Below are positions 11,900 through 21,295 of a stretch of DNA of 64,000 bases, in pieces (position 1 is the first letter of the stretch; each line of letters starts with the position of its first letter). The notes under the pieces are model-generated. The model was not told the DNA's origin. It searched no databases and saw only the letters and a program-made list of their open reading frames with translations. The stretch is from Alentia gelatinosa. Its lineage: Eukaryota > Annelida > Polychaeta > Phyllodocida > Polynoidae. The stretch is from assembly GCA_950022655.1 (NCBI GenBank), contig OX465583.1, positions 31,895,360 to 31,959,359 on the forward strand, in the 5' to 3' direction. The position numbers were made by a program, and so were the translations under genes.

Positions 11900-12125
11900 G
11901 TCAGGTCCTTCCTGATTGGCCACGAGATGTCACGTGATGCCAGCGGAAGTGGGACTTTACCTCCAGGTGGTGCTGTCTGGGCAGGAGCAGGTCGACTTCC
12001 GGCTGCGGCAGGTGGGGTACCTACCTGAGGAGAAGCTCCGGTAACCGGGACCCCGTCAGGATTTGACATCCCTGCATCTTCCCCCGTCACCTCAACCATC
12101 TTTAAAAGAAACTCAAAAAGATCTG
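11900..12125. promoter_or_regulatory. Promoter-like motif cluster (CCAAT, USF E-box, ETS)
   Basis: Within about 90 bp the sequence has GATTGGCC (inverted CCAAT, 11913), GTCACGTGAT (USF/MiT-type E-box, 11928), CGGAAGTG (ETS, 11944) and ACTTCCGG (inverted ETS, 11995). These are classic motifs of animal CpG promoters and their proximity is the main evidence. The overlapping minus-strand frame is listed separately. If this is a promoter, its direction is unresolved. Confidence 0.4.
12027..12101 (-). CDS. Possible coding exon, unknown product
   Basis: On the minus strand an ATG at 12101 opens a frame beginning MVEVTGEDAGMSNPDG and reaching ...TGASPQ. It is followed by CAG|GTAGGT at about 12027, a strong splice-donor match. 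The same frame stays open without splicing to 11779 (131 codons from an ATG at 12174), turning Ala/Pro-rich. The TTTCTTTTAAAG just upstream of the ATG could also serve as an acceptor. I do not recognise the protein. This may be chance in a GC-rich patch. Confidence 0.2.
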
Positions 12126-13479
12126 CTCTCCCTTGATTCAGCTCAAACACGGAATGAAAAGAAACAGAAAACAATTACAGGAAAAAGTAACACCCCTCCC
12201 CTCATCACGTTTTAGATTTTTAACTCTAAACATTTTTACAGCGGCAGCGCATTTGAGTTTCTTCACCTTAAACAAACTTTCAGATGAATCATTCTTTCAG
12301 AAAAGTTCTGCCGGATGAGGGATCTTCTTCAATCGGCTGCGGCGGCGATGCAGGATTTGAATGGCAATTAGTGCCTGTCAAAAGTGGGAAGTTTTGGCGT
12401 TGATCATAATTATCGGGAATAAATATAATATTTCTTCGAAGGAGTCGAAGAAGAAAAGGGCGTTATGAAACTGGAGATCATTGACAAAGTCAAACCTTTT
12501 AAGGCGTCGTGAAGCCAGCTTCTGTTTGAAGCCTAATTATGTTACTCTGAAATCTCTGGGATGCAAATGCATATCCCAGAAAACCATTGAACAATATTCC
12601 TCACAATTATAATATCTTTCCAGTTAGTATGAAAATGATTGATGAAACTAGATGTCAAAATATGCATTGATATTACATTGAAAGGCATTAAAAACTCGCA
12701 ATTATCACCGTAGTAATATTATTGAGTCACGTTATTTAGCTGCCCTTATATAGATAATTACGTTATGGAAGGGTTTCACAAACAGATTCAGTTCGTCTCT
12801 CGATACTCCTGCGCTGAGTTGACAAAGCCGTCACTAAAAGATCTGTGGCATTGACTCTTGTTCTTCAAAGGGGGCAAAGGAAAGTGTAAAAAGGAAGAAA
12901 GAGCTATATGATAGAATCTGTGACTCTTATTACTCTTGGCTTTTTGTCTCAACCATAAATGATATCCTTGTGCTGGGCCTGGCTTAGGCATTCCCACAAA
13001 AAATATGCTTAATGTTTCCCAGCTTGATTTACATAACTGTCAAAGTATTAATAGTGAGGATCTTTCCCAGCATTAGCCATCATATATTCGTCGTTTCTGG
13101 GAACTGCAGGTAATTCCATTTTAAAGTCACAAATTGATCTGATTCCATGACTGATACATCTCCTGGTGTTTCATATAATGATTACATATACACAAATATG
13201 CGATGTTAAAGTACTATCCGCCATTCTGGAGTATCGTATTAGTCCTTTTCCCTAATTCGACAACAGACTTGGAGAAGCAACATTCATCTTGAAACGCAAA
13301 TTGGTTAAGAATGATAGTACCACAGTATGGACTGTCTGATAAGCCATACGGAGTGCGAGATAACGTTTCTGTAGTGGATACTGGGGGTATTCTGTTAGGT
13401 GGCATGGTAGTCTATCAGTTCTGATGGATTATCAGCAATTTTACAATTACTCCCCAATGAGATAATTGTAGTAGCAACT
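12126..13479. other. Non-coding with a small hairpin
   Basis: AT-rich with no gene seen. TCTGGGAT at 12555-12562 pairs with ATCCCAGA at 12573-12580 around a short loop. Nothing else stands out. Confidence 0.5.
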
Positions 13480-14880
13480 CGCGATATGACTTCACAACTG
13501 CTCGCCTTACCACTTCTAAAGTTTTACTACTACCAATTCCTACAGAAGTTCATAAAACAATCCCCGACAATCTCCATATTACAACAATCTCCTGCAGCAG
13601 TACCTAGAACAGTTCACAGGCAGTTCTATACAGCGACTGGAGCATGTCATACTGCAAGCCGCTCCATACTACTACCAGCTAATTGAGCTGTTCATAGAGC
13701 ATGTACTGAGCAGCTTCAGGTGTATCGGCTACGGTTAAAGTTGACTTTCCAACACGATATCGATATTGGGTCTGGATGTGCACCATAAGGCCTACTGTAG
13801 TATATCGGGGGCTCAGTTGACGCCAGGCCTCATAGTGCGACCAGCTCATGGTTTAGTTCGAAGAGTCGTCAACAAATATCCCCATAGTATTCCTGGACAG
13901 TTCATACCATACTGGGATGGCAATTAGAATAATAAAATATGAAAAATGTGGAATTTGCTGCCTCAGAGACCCATAAAATATGAAAAATATGTTGGCCACG
14001 GTGTGGAGCTGAGGGTCTCAGGGGAGGGCCAAACCAATAGATCAATGGCGTGTACGAAAATCAAACAATATCATCGTTGTCGTGCACAAGGACATATAAT
14101 CTTATATACTGTAATGAAAAGGTGGATTTCCATGGAAAAGTAAAAAGCTCTTAACTCTGCAATAGTCAGCGTGCACCCCAGTGTTATGACCAGCTCATGA
14201 AGCAGTTATTCAGCAGTCACCGAGCAGCTCCACGCTACAAGCTCCTGGAGGAGTTCACACACCAGTCCTCAAGCAATTCTTTGCTACAACCAACGCATGG
14301 ATCAATTTGTACAGCTGTCACTGGGCTCCTCCATAATAGGACAATATCATGTAGCAGTTTACACAGCAGTCTCCAAGCACTTCCACACTATGGCCATCTC
14401 CTCGAGAATGCAAGACACTACGCTATATAGCCACCACGCTATGGACACTACACTCTGAAAAATGAACAGTGCGCTATAGTTTCCCGTGATCTCATTATGG
14501 CACCCTGGGACAATATACCATGGCTTATCTATTAAGATAACTTAGGGAAATATTTTAAAAAGAGACTTGTGATACACCTGCATGATACGCAATAGTTGAG
14601 TCATATTCTTGTTCAATTTGAACTAGGAAAAGAATTGATTTGCGGCTTCTTACGTGGGACTGTGCACCCGTTTACCCCATAAGAGATGTAGCATAATAGC
14701 GATGTAGTGTCCAGGTACCATCCCGGTACCGTTCATACGACAGTGCCTAGACAGCATCATACTAGGACCAGCTGCTCACCGAGCACTTCATGAGGCAAGC
14801 CCCAAGTTTCTCCATACTGCAACTATGACCAGCTCCTGCAGCAGTCATACGGCAGGGGACAAGTATCCATTACCTGCCAT
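13480..14880 (+). repeat. Decayed ~52-bp tandem repeat (CAGTTCATACAGCAGTC)
   Basis: A phrase like CAGTTNATACAGCAGTC recurs at about 14200, 14250, 14302 and 14354 (spacing 48, 52 and 52 bp). Between copies are CGAGCAGCTCCA, CTACAA and GACCAGCTC phrases. The same words appear around 13530-13700 and 14750-14860. Frames across it (13486-13686 and 14197-14430) are repeat products, rich in Gln, Ser and Leu. This is an old minisatellite with point changes and indels, interrupted at about 13740-14160 by other sequence. Confidence 0.6.
13788..13910 (+). repeat. Dispersed repeat, copy shared with 52.2 kb
   Basis: AGGCCTACTGTAG, then GGGGGCTCAGTTGACGCCAG and GCCT, ending at 13830, match 52203-52246 (AGGCCCTACAGTAG, GGAGCTCAGTTGACGCTGGG). 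After a gap, GTTCGAAGAGTCGTCAACAA at about 13857 matches GTTAGAAGAATGGTCAAATT at about 52294. The 52-kb copy lies just upstream of a LINE ORF2 tail, so both may be LINE-derived. Confidence 0.45.
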
Positions 14881-15237
14881 TAACCCTCCCCTTTCCTCCT
14901 TCCTACTAAGAGTGCACGTCTACTAGAATAAGGTAACAGTAGCCACCCCTCCACCAACTCCGTCTCACCCACAAACTGACGTCTCGTCTAATACGCTCTT
15001 CGTTCTATATTGTATGACGTACCTTTCTGAAAATACAAACTCTACGAGCAGCTCCATTCATGTGAGGAGCTCAGGTAAAGGTTATTTCTCACTGACACTA
15101 GTTGACAGCGTTTGACGTCACTCTCAAGGCACTGCTATTAAAGAAGCACAAAAATAATGCTTATCATATTTTTTATGGCTTCCCTTATTATTTTTGTACT
15201 CAGTAGAAACAATATCCATCCATGATGCAGTATAATC
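14881..15237. other. Non-coding, no recognisable element
   Basis: I see no gene. A GACGTC-containing segment near 14980 and GCAGCTCCATTCATG near 15050 echo the array to the left. Confidence 0.45.
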
Positions 15238-15240
15238 TTA

Positions 15241-16407
15241 TGCTAGGTTTACACCATCACCGCAGCCCCAAAATGATGTTGCCATATCTCAACGACTATT
15301 TCTGAGTCTGCCTTATGTTATCGGCATTGCGAATCATAGGTCAATGTGGATGTCGATGGGCTCTGTGATCTGCAGGGGCCAATCCTGGTACACTGTTGAC
15401 CAGGCTTCAGACATTCCTAAAGTCCCAGCAGGTAGTTCATGGTCCATCTTCTGCCTTCACTGGGTTCATCTATAATAAGCTGAGCAGCCTACAAGAACAC
15501 CATTGGTTTGAGATGGAGGGTCATATCATGCAGGTTCTATCATGCAGGTTCTTCAGCAGGAACAACAGCCGGGAGTTGGCAGCAGTGAGACTTGAGATCT
15601 CAGCAGCAGCAGCAACAGTGTCAGCAGCAGCAGTCTCAGCAGCAGCAGTCTCAGCAGCAGCAGTCTTGGCAGGCTACACATCAGTGGCAGCCGCCTCCAT
15701 CACAGTGGCCTGCACATGCTACATCCCAGCCAGGCATGTGGCACTCCCAAAACAGGCGTTGGGTGCAGCAGCAGTTCACGACTATGGACATTGCCTGCCC
15801 ACCACCACCAACTGCTCCCACATCCTGCCTCTTGTCTGCATCCACCTAGCCTAACTATAATAAAAACTTAGGGGGATATGACCAAGCCTCCATTGCCCAG
15901 GCTTGTGTTGTCTTGTCCATTTGAAGCCACTGTCACACTAGAGTATTTGTAACTTTATTACATTCCTGATGTGCCTTTCTTACCTTGTGATGAAAGTGAT
16001 ACACATGTCTTTATCTATTATTTATTGCCACTGATGCTGATGGTACTCACTGATACTGATGCCTGCTACAATACTTTTTGTTGGTAAATTTCTGAAGTTC
16101 ACTCTCATCGTTTTCTTATCTATAACTTTGAAACAAATTAACTTAGAATCGAATCAGATAACTAGAATTGAAACCAATTAATATCCTAGAATCAAATAAA
16201 ATTGCAACAAATCAACTTAGGATCGAATTTGATAACTTAGATAACTTGGAATTGAAAAACACTTGAACTCAGTATTATGGAGTATCAGTATTAATTTTAT
16301 TACCAAAATGAATAATAGCAGTGTATATACATGACAAGTGTAAAAGACGTACCACAAGTTCGACAATTCATTGCCGGCTCTGTCGGGGTGATGGTGTAAA
16401 CCTATCA
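15241..16407 (+). mobile_element. Non-autonomous PIF/Harbinger-like element, copy 1
   Basis: The left terminus TGCTAGGTTTACACCATCAC at 15241 and the right terminus (complement TGATAGGTTTACACCATCAC, ending at 16407) form an inverted repeat of at least 20 bp. TTA at 15238-15240 and TTA at 16408-16410 are the target duplication. A 3-bp TWA duplication is the hallmark of PIF/Harbinger. The interior keeps only the downstream part of an ORF1-like reading, LQTFLKSQQ... and SSLQEHHWFEMEG, followed by a (CAG)-rich stretch at 15600-15665 and the Trp/Gln/Pro-rich WQPPPSQWPAHA segment. The DNA-binding domain of copy 2 is missing and no DDE transposase is seen. An AT-rich zone near 16130-16250 repeats AATTAACTTAGAATCGAAT-like words shared with copy 2. 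Confidence 0.85.
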
Positions 16408-16410
16408 TTA

Positions 16411-16789
16411 GGAATGAGGTAATGAAACTAGAGTGTGGGCTATTGAAATACGTTACTAACTACACCACATATCTATGAATTGTTGACTTTTCTTGACATT
16501 TTCCACACAAAAGTCAGATAGCTATATCTGATGCAGTCCTGATACTATTTACAATTAGCAAATACCAGCTATTCCTATTTATACAACTAATCAAATCACC
16601 TCCCCATAGCTGAGTTGCGTTTATGTATATGTAATTGGTCTGATCATATGCTCCTGTCTAGTCTCTATGAGTAGATACGAGCAGTTCCTATATACATAAC
16701 TGCGGTAATAGATTCCTCCATGATCACACTCCTTACAATGTATAGCCACTTTGGTCGTTTGCCTCCATTGAGCAGCTCTGAGCAGCTCA
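16411..16789. other. Non-coding, no recognisable element
   Basis: AT-rich flank of the transposon, in which I see nothing. Short GAGCAGCTC words appear at about 16770. Confidence 0.5.
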
Positions 16790-17065
16790 GCGGGTCACGT
16801 GGCGTGTGAGATGTATACGCATGCACAGATACCTTGGCCGTTCACGTGGGACTGATGGCCGGGCGGCATGGCGGCACAGACTGAGGGCCCGGTCCGAATC
16901 CCCAGTCACCACTTACACCCTGGCGGCAGGGGCAGACACCAATCAGCGACGCTGCGTCTCTATTGAGTTATCACAGGCGAACGCCGAGGTCTGTTTACTT
17001 CCGGGACAGATTATGGGACGCTGCCTTTTGCACACATCCTTCTGAGGGGTAACCACGCATGCTCG
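16790..17065. promoter_or_regulatory. GC-rich patch with a tRNA B-box-like string
   Basis: CpG-rich sequence containing GGTCCGAATCCC at about 16892, close to a pol III B box, and TGGCCGGGCGG about 40 bp upstream, which is a poor A box. It could be a CpG patch or an old tRNA-derived sequence. The 79-codon frame at 16806 is Arg-rich from composition. I cannot decide between these. Confidence 0.3.
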
Positions 17066-17646
17066 AAGGGTGCTTAATAACTGCCAGAAGTAGTGACTTT
17101 TCTAGACTCAACTATAGATATGATCTCTATGGAAACCTTCATCAATAATTCTATTTGCGATAGAAATTACCTTGTAGTTTGGAAGGAATTTATATTCAAC
17201 GTTCAGGGTAGGAAGCGTGAGTCCCTGAGACACAGTGTTCTTGATTTACAAATAGCCTAAATTGAAAAAGAAACACCAATGATAAAGAAGGAAGATGTCA
17301 ACATTCAAACTTTACTGGTCAAAGGCAGGTCCCATGGAATAATACAAACAGCGCGCCGTGTCATACCATGATCTATTGCTATATTTACAAGGACTTATTT
17401 GATTATCTTTAGCCTAGTAAGAAAAGCTATAGGCTGAACATGGAGTGAGTTTATGTGATGGGGCATGGCATAAATTGTTTTTATGTCACGAGGAACACAA
17501 AAATCGACCAAACAACGACCAGAACGTGCGCTACTGTAAAAAACGTTCGGTTTCCATTTATAAAGTGTCCATGTGCATTTTTGACTGAGTTACGATGCCC
17601 AACGTAGCTCTCGTTTGTGAAACATGGAAGTCAGAGCCTGGGGGCT
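17066..17646. other. Non-coding, no recognisable element
   Basis: AT-rich, with no gene or repeat recognised. Confidence 0.5.
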
Positions 17647-18015
17647 GGCCCCCACCTACCACGATGGTCTACGACATGCTCCCCGATAGCTGCGATTTGA
17701 AATGCCCAAATCGGAGCCTATCGGAAGGTCCCAGAATCGTAGAGCTATGTCGTGATCCAATCTGTGAATTATACTCGCCGACCACGATATCTTCCCGATA
17801 GGCTACGATACCCTATGACAGGCCACGAAAAATCGAACATGTTGGATTTTATCGTGACCTCTACGATTGGCGTTTTCAATCGCAGCCTATCGCAGCCAAT
17901 CGCAGAATCCTGTTCCACCTACCACGCTTTTTGCTGACCTCACGATAGAATCGGTATGGTGTCGGGAAGGCAGTCGTAGGGCCTATTGGGACCAGAATCG
18001 TGGTAGGTGGGGGCC
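17647..18015. mobile_element. MITE with 19-bp perfect terminal inverted repeats
   Basis: GGCCCCCACCTACCACGAT at 17647-17665 is exactly complementary to ATCGTGGTAGGTGGGGGCC at 17997-18015. A third, direct CCACCTACCACG lies inside at about 17919. The interior is rich in CGATAGG/CCTATCG and CACGATA/TACGAT words in both orientations. Open frames here are incidental. No clear target duplication is seen, so the superfamily is open. Confidence 0.75.
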
Positions 18016-18024
18016 CGGCTTTAG

Positions 18025-18903
18025 GTCGAGCGCTGCAGTAGGTTCCGTGTGGGAATGGGCCGAGTCATGCAGTGAATGCAGTTCTTAATTCTCACAAAGT
18101 AGTTGATTACTAGCGAATTATGAACATCAATTTATAGTTAAAACAAGTATATAAAACTGTTCGGAACATGTTTATCTTTACTTAAATATGTTATAAGAAC
18201 GAGAGGGTAGACTGTCTCGCAAGCAGTGGCACCACAGTGGCAGCAACAGCGAGAGCTCACTAACTTTTGAAACGGGTACCACCACTTTTGGTAGCTCTCT
18301 GCTGCCCGCCTCTCCTATTGAAACACGCAGCTCCCTCACCGGAATGGTGTTCTGGAGCAAAACTGTGGCAAAGCTTGTGATGACCTTCGACTGTACCCGA
18401 TACCCAGCCACTACAATTATGATAATCTTTTATATTTCAGTACAGAACTCATTACTCTATTTGCACACTTTTTAACATTAAGATTTAAATAACTACAGGG
18501 AAAAATTCAGAAACTATGTTCTTGTTGTAATGCGGAAGGATCAACCACCGCAGCAACAGTGGCAGTGACATGGTTATGCTTGCAAGATTTGACTCGCAAT
18601 ATCAAATAGGAGAAACTAAAATGACTTATTACACATTAATAACAGGAATCGGTGAGTGTATACATATTTTCTGATATTCTAAAGTGATGGAGATGGTAGG
18701 GCTGCTAACCCTGAATTGTCCATATTAGCATTTGGATTAGCCGAAATCTGTAATTTGCTATCAAAATTGGTAATGATTGGGACTGAGATCTGTAATAGAC
18801 TCTGTAATGATGTTTTTGGCATACAATCTCTAAATAGCCTTAGTATTGATACAATTTATTCAAAAGAATGAGCACAAGACATATTCCTAACAAATAATCC
18901 AAT
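18025..18903. other. Non-coding, no recognisable element
   Basis: I see no gene. CAGTGGCAGCAACAGCGAG near 18235 and GCAGCAACAGTGGCAGTGAC near 18551 are similar phrases about 310 bp apart, possibly a degraded duplication. Confidence 0.45.
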
Positions 18904-18945
18904 ATATTATCTTCAAAGATAGCTAGGTATCTTTGAAGATAATAT
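18904..18945. repeat. Hairpin with 18-bp perfect stem
   Basis: ATATTATCTTCAAAGATA at 18904-18921 is perfectly complementary to TATCTTTGAAGATAATAT at 18928-18945 around the 6-nt loop GCTAGG. Further right, GATATGATTCACAAGCTAGG (18963) and CATATGATTCGCAAGCTAGA (19082) form a direct repeat, so the hairpin sits in a small repeat-rich patch. Confidence 0.9.
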
Positions 18946-19351
18946 CTAATTTTTTTATTTGGGATATGATTCACAAGCTAGGGTTTATAATGTTCTTATT
19001 CCATCGGAGTTTACCAGAAACTCCATAGTTGAAAAAAAAACGCGTTGGGTGGAAGACGTGCAGCAAGGCCTCGTTAATTAACATATGATTCGCAAGCTAG
19101 ATGGAGCTTAGTAGTCTACCACCATACCCAAATATGAGATGTTTGCTATCTCTATAATCATTAAAGTACAGACATCATTCAACCAATACTTTCAGATTTA
19201 CTACATATAATGAAAATGTCTAAAACTAGAAATACACAATTTTCCTTGAGTGAGGTGAGAATTTCAAATTGAACTGTGAAATGCTTATCACGGATGGGTC
19301 TTGCCATAATTCTTAATCTGGCACTATAAAGCGTAGAAATTCGTAAGCTTA

Positions 19352-21292
19352 TGCTAGGTTTACACCATCACACCTACAGTCCTGGCAACCTCAAAATGAC
19401 ATTGGCATATCTCAATGACAAGACACTATCCCAACCAACTCCATGTCACCGCCAGGGCAACAAAGTGATACAAAATTCTCTGAAGATGAAAAAGAAGCAG
19501 TTATTGAGTATCTCCAGCAGCATCCTGAACTGTATTCCAAACGGCTATCTGGCTACTGTGACACCTCCCTCAAAGACCGGCTGTGGACGAAGAGGGCACG
19601 GTCCCTGGGCCGCACACCACAAGAACTCAAAACCTGCGACTGAGAGGTGGGTCACCGTGCTGAGAAAATGAACTGTAGCACTGTTCAACCAAACAGAGAA
19701 TCCAAGTGCTACCCAGGCATCTAGTTCCAGTGCTCAAGCCCCGCTGTCTTCTGTCCCTGCAGACGACAACCTTCCGACAGCCACATCGTCACCAGTAACG
19801 TCATCTGCTGCAAGGGGGAGGGGAGCTGACCCTGGCACACTCATCAATATGCTCCAGACATTCATGGTGGAAATGAAGACCAAGCCGGTTGTTCACTGTT
19901 CTAGCTTTGGCTTGACGATGTATACATAGACGATATGCTGAGCAAACTACAAGAACACAACTGGTTTGAGGTGGAGCAGTGTATCATCAGCAGCAAGACT
20001 GGCAGTACCAGTGGATGATGTTGATCCACAAGCACTATGGCCATGGTTCAGGGGAGTGCAGCAGCAGTCTACACATCAGTGGCAGCCACCTCCATCACAG
20101 TGGCCTGCACATGTTATGTCCCAGCTAGGCGTGTGGCACATCCAAGACAGGCTTTGGGTGCATCAGCAGTTCCCGACTATGGACCTTGCCTCTCCACCGC
20201 CATCAACAGCTCCCACATTATGCCTGCTGTCCACATCCACATCCACACAACAGCAGTTGGCCTCCACCAAACCACAGCTGTCCACATCCTGGCAGAGGTG
20301 ATCGCCGTTGGATGATATATTGTTAATCCAGCTGATTGGATCCCAGTTGTTCTCATTACTATTTGGATCTAGCAGTGGCCAAAGCAATGTGACCAGCCCC
20401 TCATCGCTTGCAGCACTGTTGGGCATGCTTACCACACCCCCAAGCAGAAAGGGGACTGTCACCACAGATAACTGAACTGTGGAAATGAATATGAACTATT
20501 TACATTTACCTTTATTACATGTTAGATGTGCCTTTGTTGCCTTGATAAAGTGATACACATGTGATTATTATTTATTGACACTGATACCAATTACTCACTG
20601 ATGCTGATGATATAAAGTTTTTTGTTGATAGATTTTAAAACTGAACTTCACTCTTATCATTTTCACTTATATAGCAAACCTAGAAGTAACTGTAAAACTC
20701 AAAGAATACTAAAACCTTCAACTTCGAAACAAATTAACTCATAATTGATAGGAATAACTTGCAATGAATTAACTTAGAATCAAATTAACTTTGAATTGAA
20801 TTTGATAACTTAGACTCTAACTTGGAAGGGATAAAGACTGCAAACGCACTGGGAGACACTTGCGAAGCCTTGCGGAGAGCACTTTTATACATTGAGGAAT
20901 CTGCCGGGAAGCTGGCATGGAGCCGTCTGGGTACAAAGAGGGATGAGGGACCATGTTTGGCCGTAACTTACCTTAAGTCGCCTTTTACTTGACCTGGGCA
21001 TCGTAAATGATTGTAAGTGAACGGGTCCAGAACTGTGGTCAACGTAGGTGACCTTAGGTCAATGTGAACTTGTTGGCATCCTGTTAGGCTTCGATTGTAA
21101 GTCGATGCATGGCGGAGCCACGGCAGCGTACCGACCAGACCCTGACAAGGTCACGTTGATCTACAGCAGCCTCAACTCAACGCGGTGCACCTTAAGTTGA
21201 TGGCCTATTTTGGGCCGAGTGGAGAAAAACCATATAATAATTTAACCAAAATTCAATGCCGAGACTGTCTGGGTGATAGTATAAACCTAGCA
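19352..21292 (+). mobile_element. PIF/Harbinger-like element, copy 2, with ORF1 remnant
   Basis: TGCTAGGTTTACACCATCAC at 19352 pairs with the right end (complement TGCTAGGTTTATACTATCAC, ending at 21292). TTA flanks it at 19349-19351 and 21293-21295. At 1.94 kb it is longer than copy 1 and keeps a broken ORF1 (19443-19890), the Trp/Gln-rich tail coding (about 20050-20300), and an AT-rich subterminal zone with AATTAACTTAGAATCAAATT-like words (20730-20825). The last ~470 bp have no counterpart in copy 1. No DDE nuclease reading is present, so mobility would need a transposase from elsewhere. Confidence 0.88.
19443..19890 (+). pseudogene. Broken PIF/Harbinger ORF1, Myb/MADF-like protein
   Basis: From the ATG at 19443 the frame reads through a helix-rich block, FSEDEKEAVIEYLQQHPELY, then SLKDRLWTKRARSLGRTPQ, to a stop at 19643. 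Acidic/aromatic spacing (I-EYL, P-LY, LW, A-SLG) followed by a final LKT fits the Myb/SANT (MADF-like) DNA-binding domain of PIF/Harbinger second proteins, which bind the element's ends and recruit the transposase. A +1 shift then restores a Ser/Ala/Pro-rich linker (VPADDNLPTATSSPVTSSAA, about 19760) ending in LINMLQTFMVEMKTK at about 19885. A later segment, MLSKLQEHNWFEVEQ (about 19935-19980), matches copy 1. Frameshifts and stops show it is not functional. The family call is by pattern, not by search. Confidence 0.65.
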
Positions 21293-21295
21293 TTA

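Noticed and set aside
16855..16915. Functional tRNA gene at the B-box-like GGTCCGAATCCC
   Set aside because: No proper A box, and no acceptor or anticodon stem pairing could be found.
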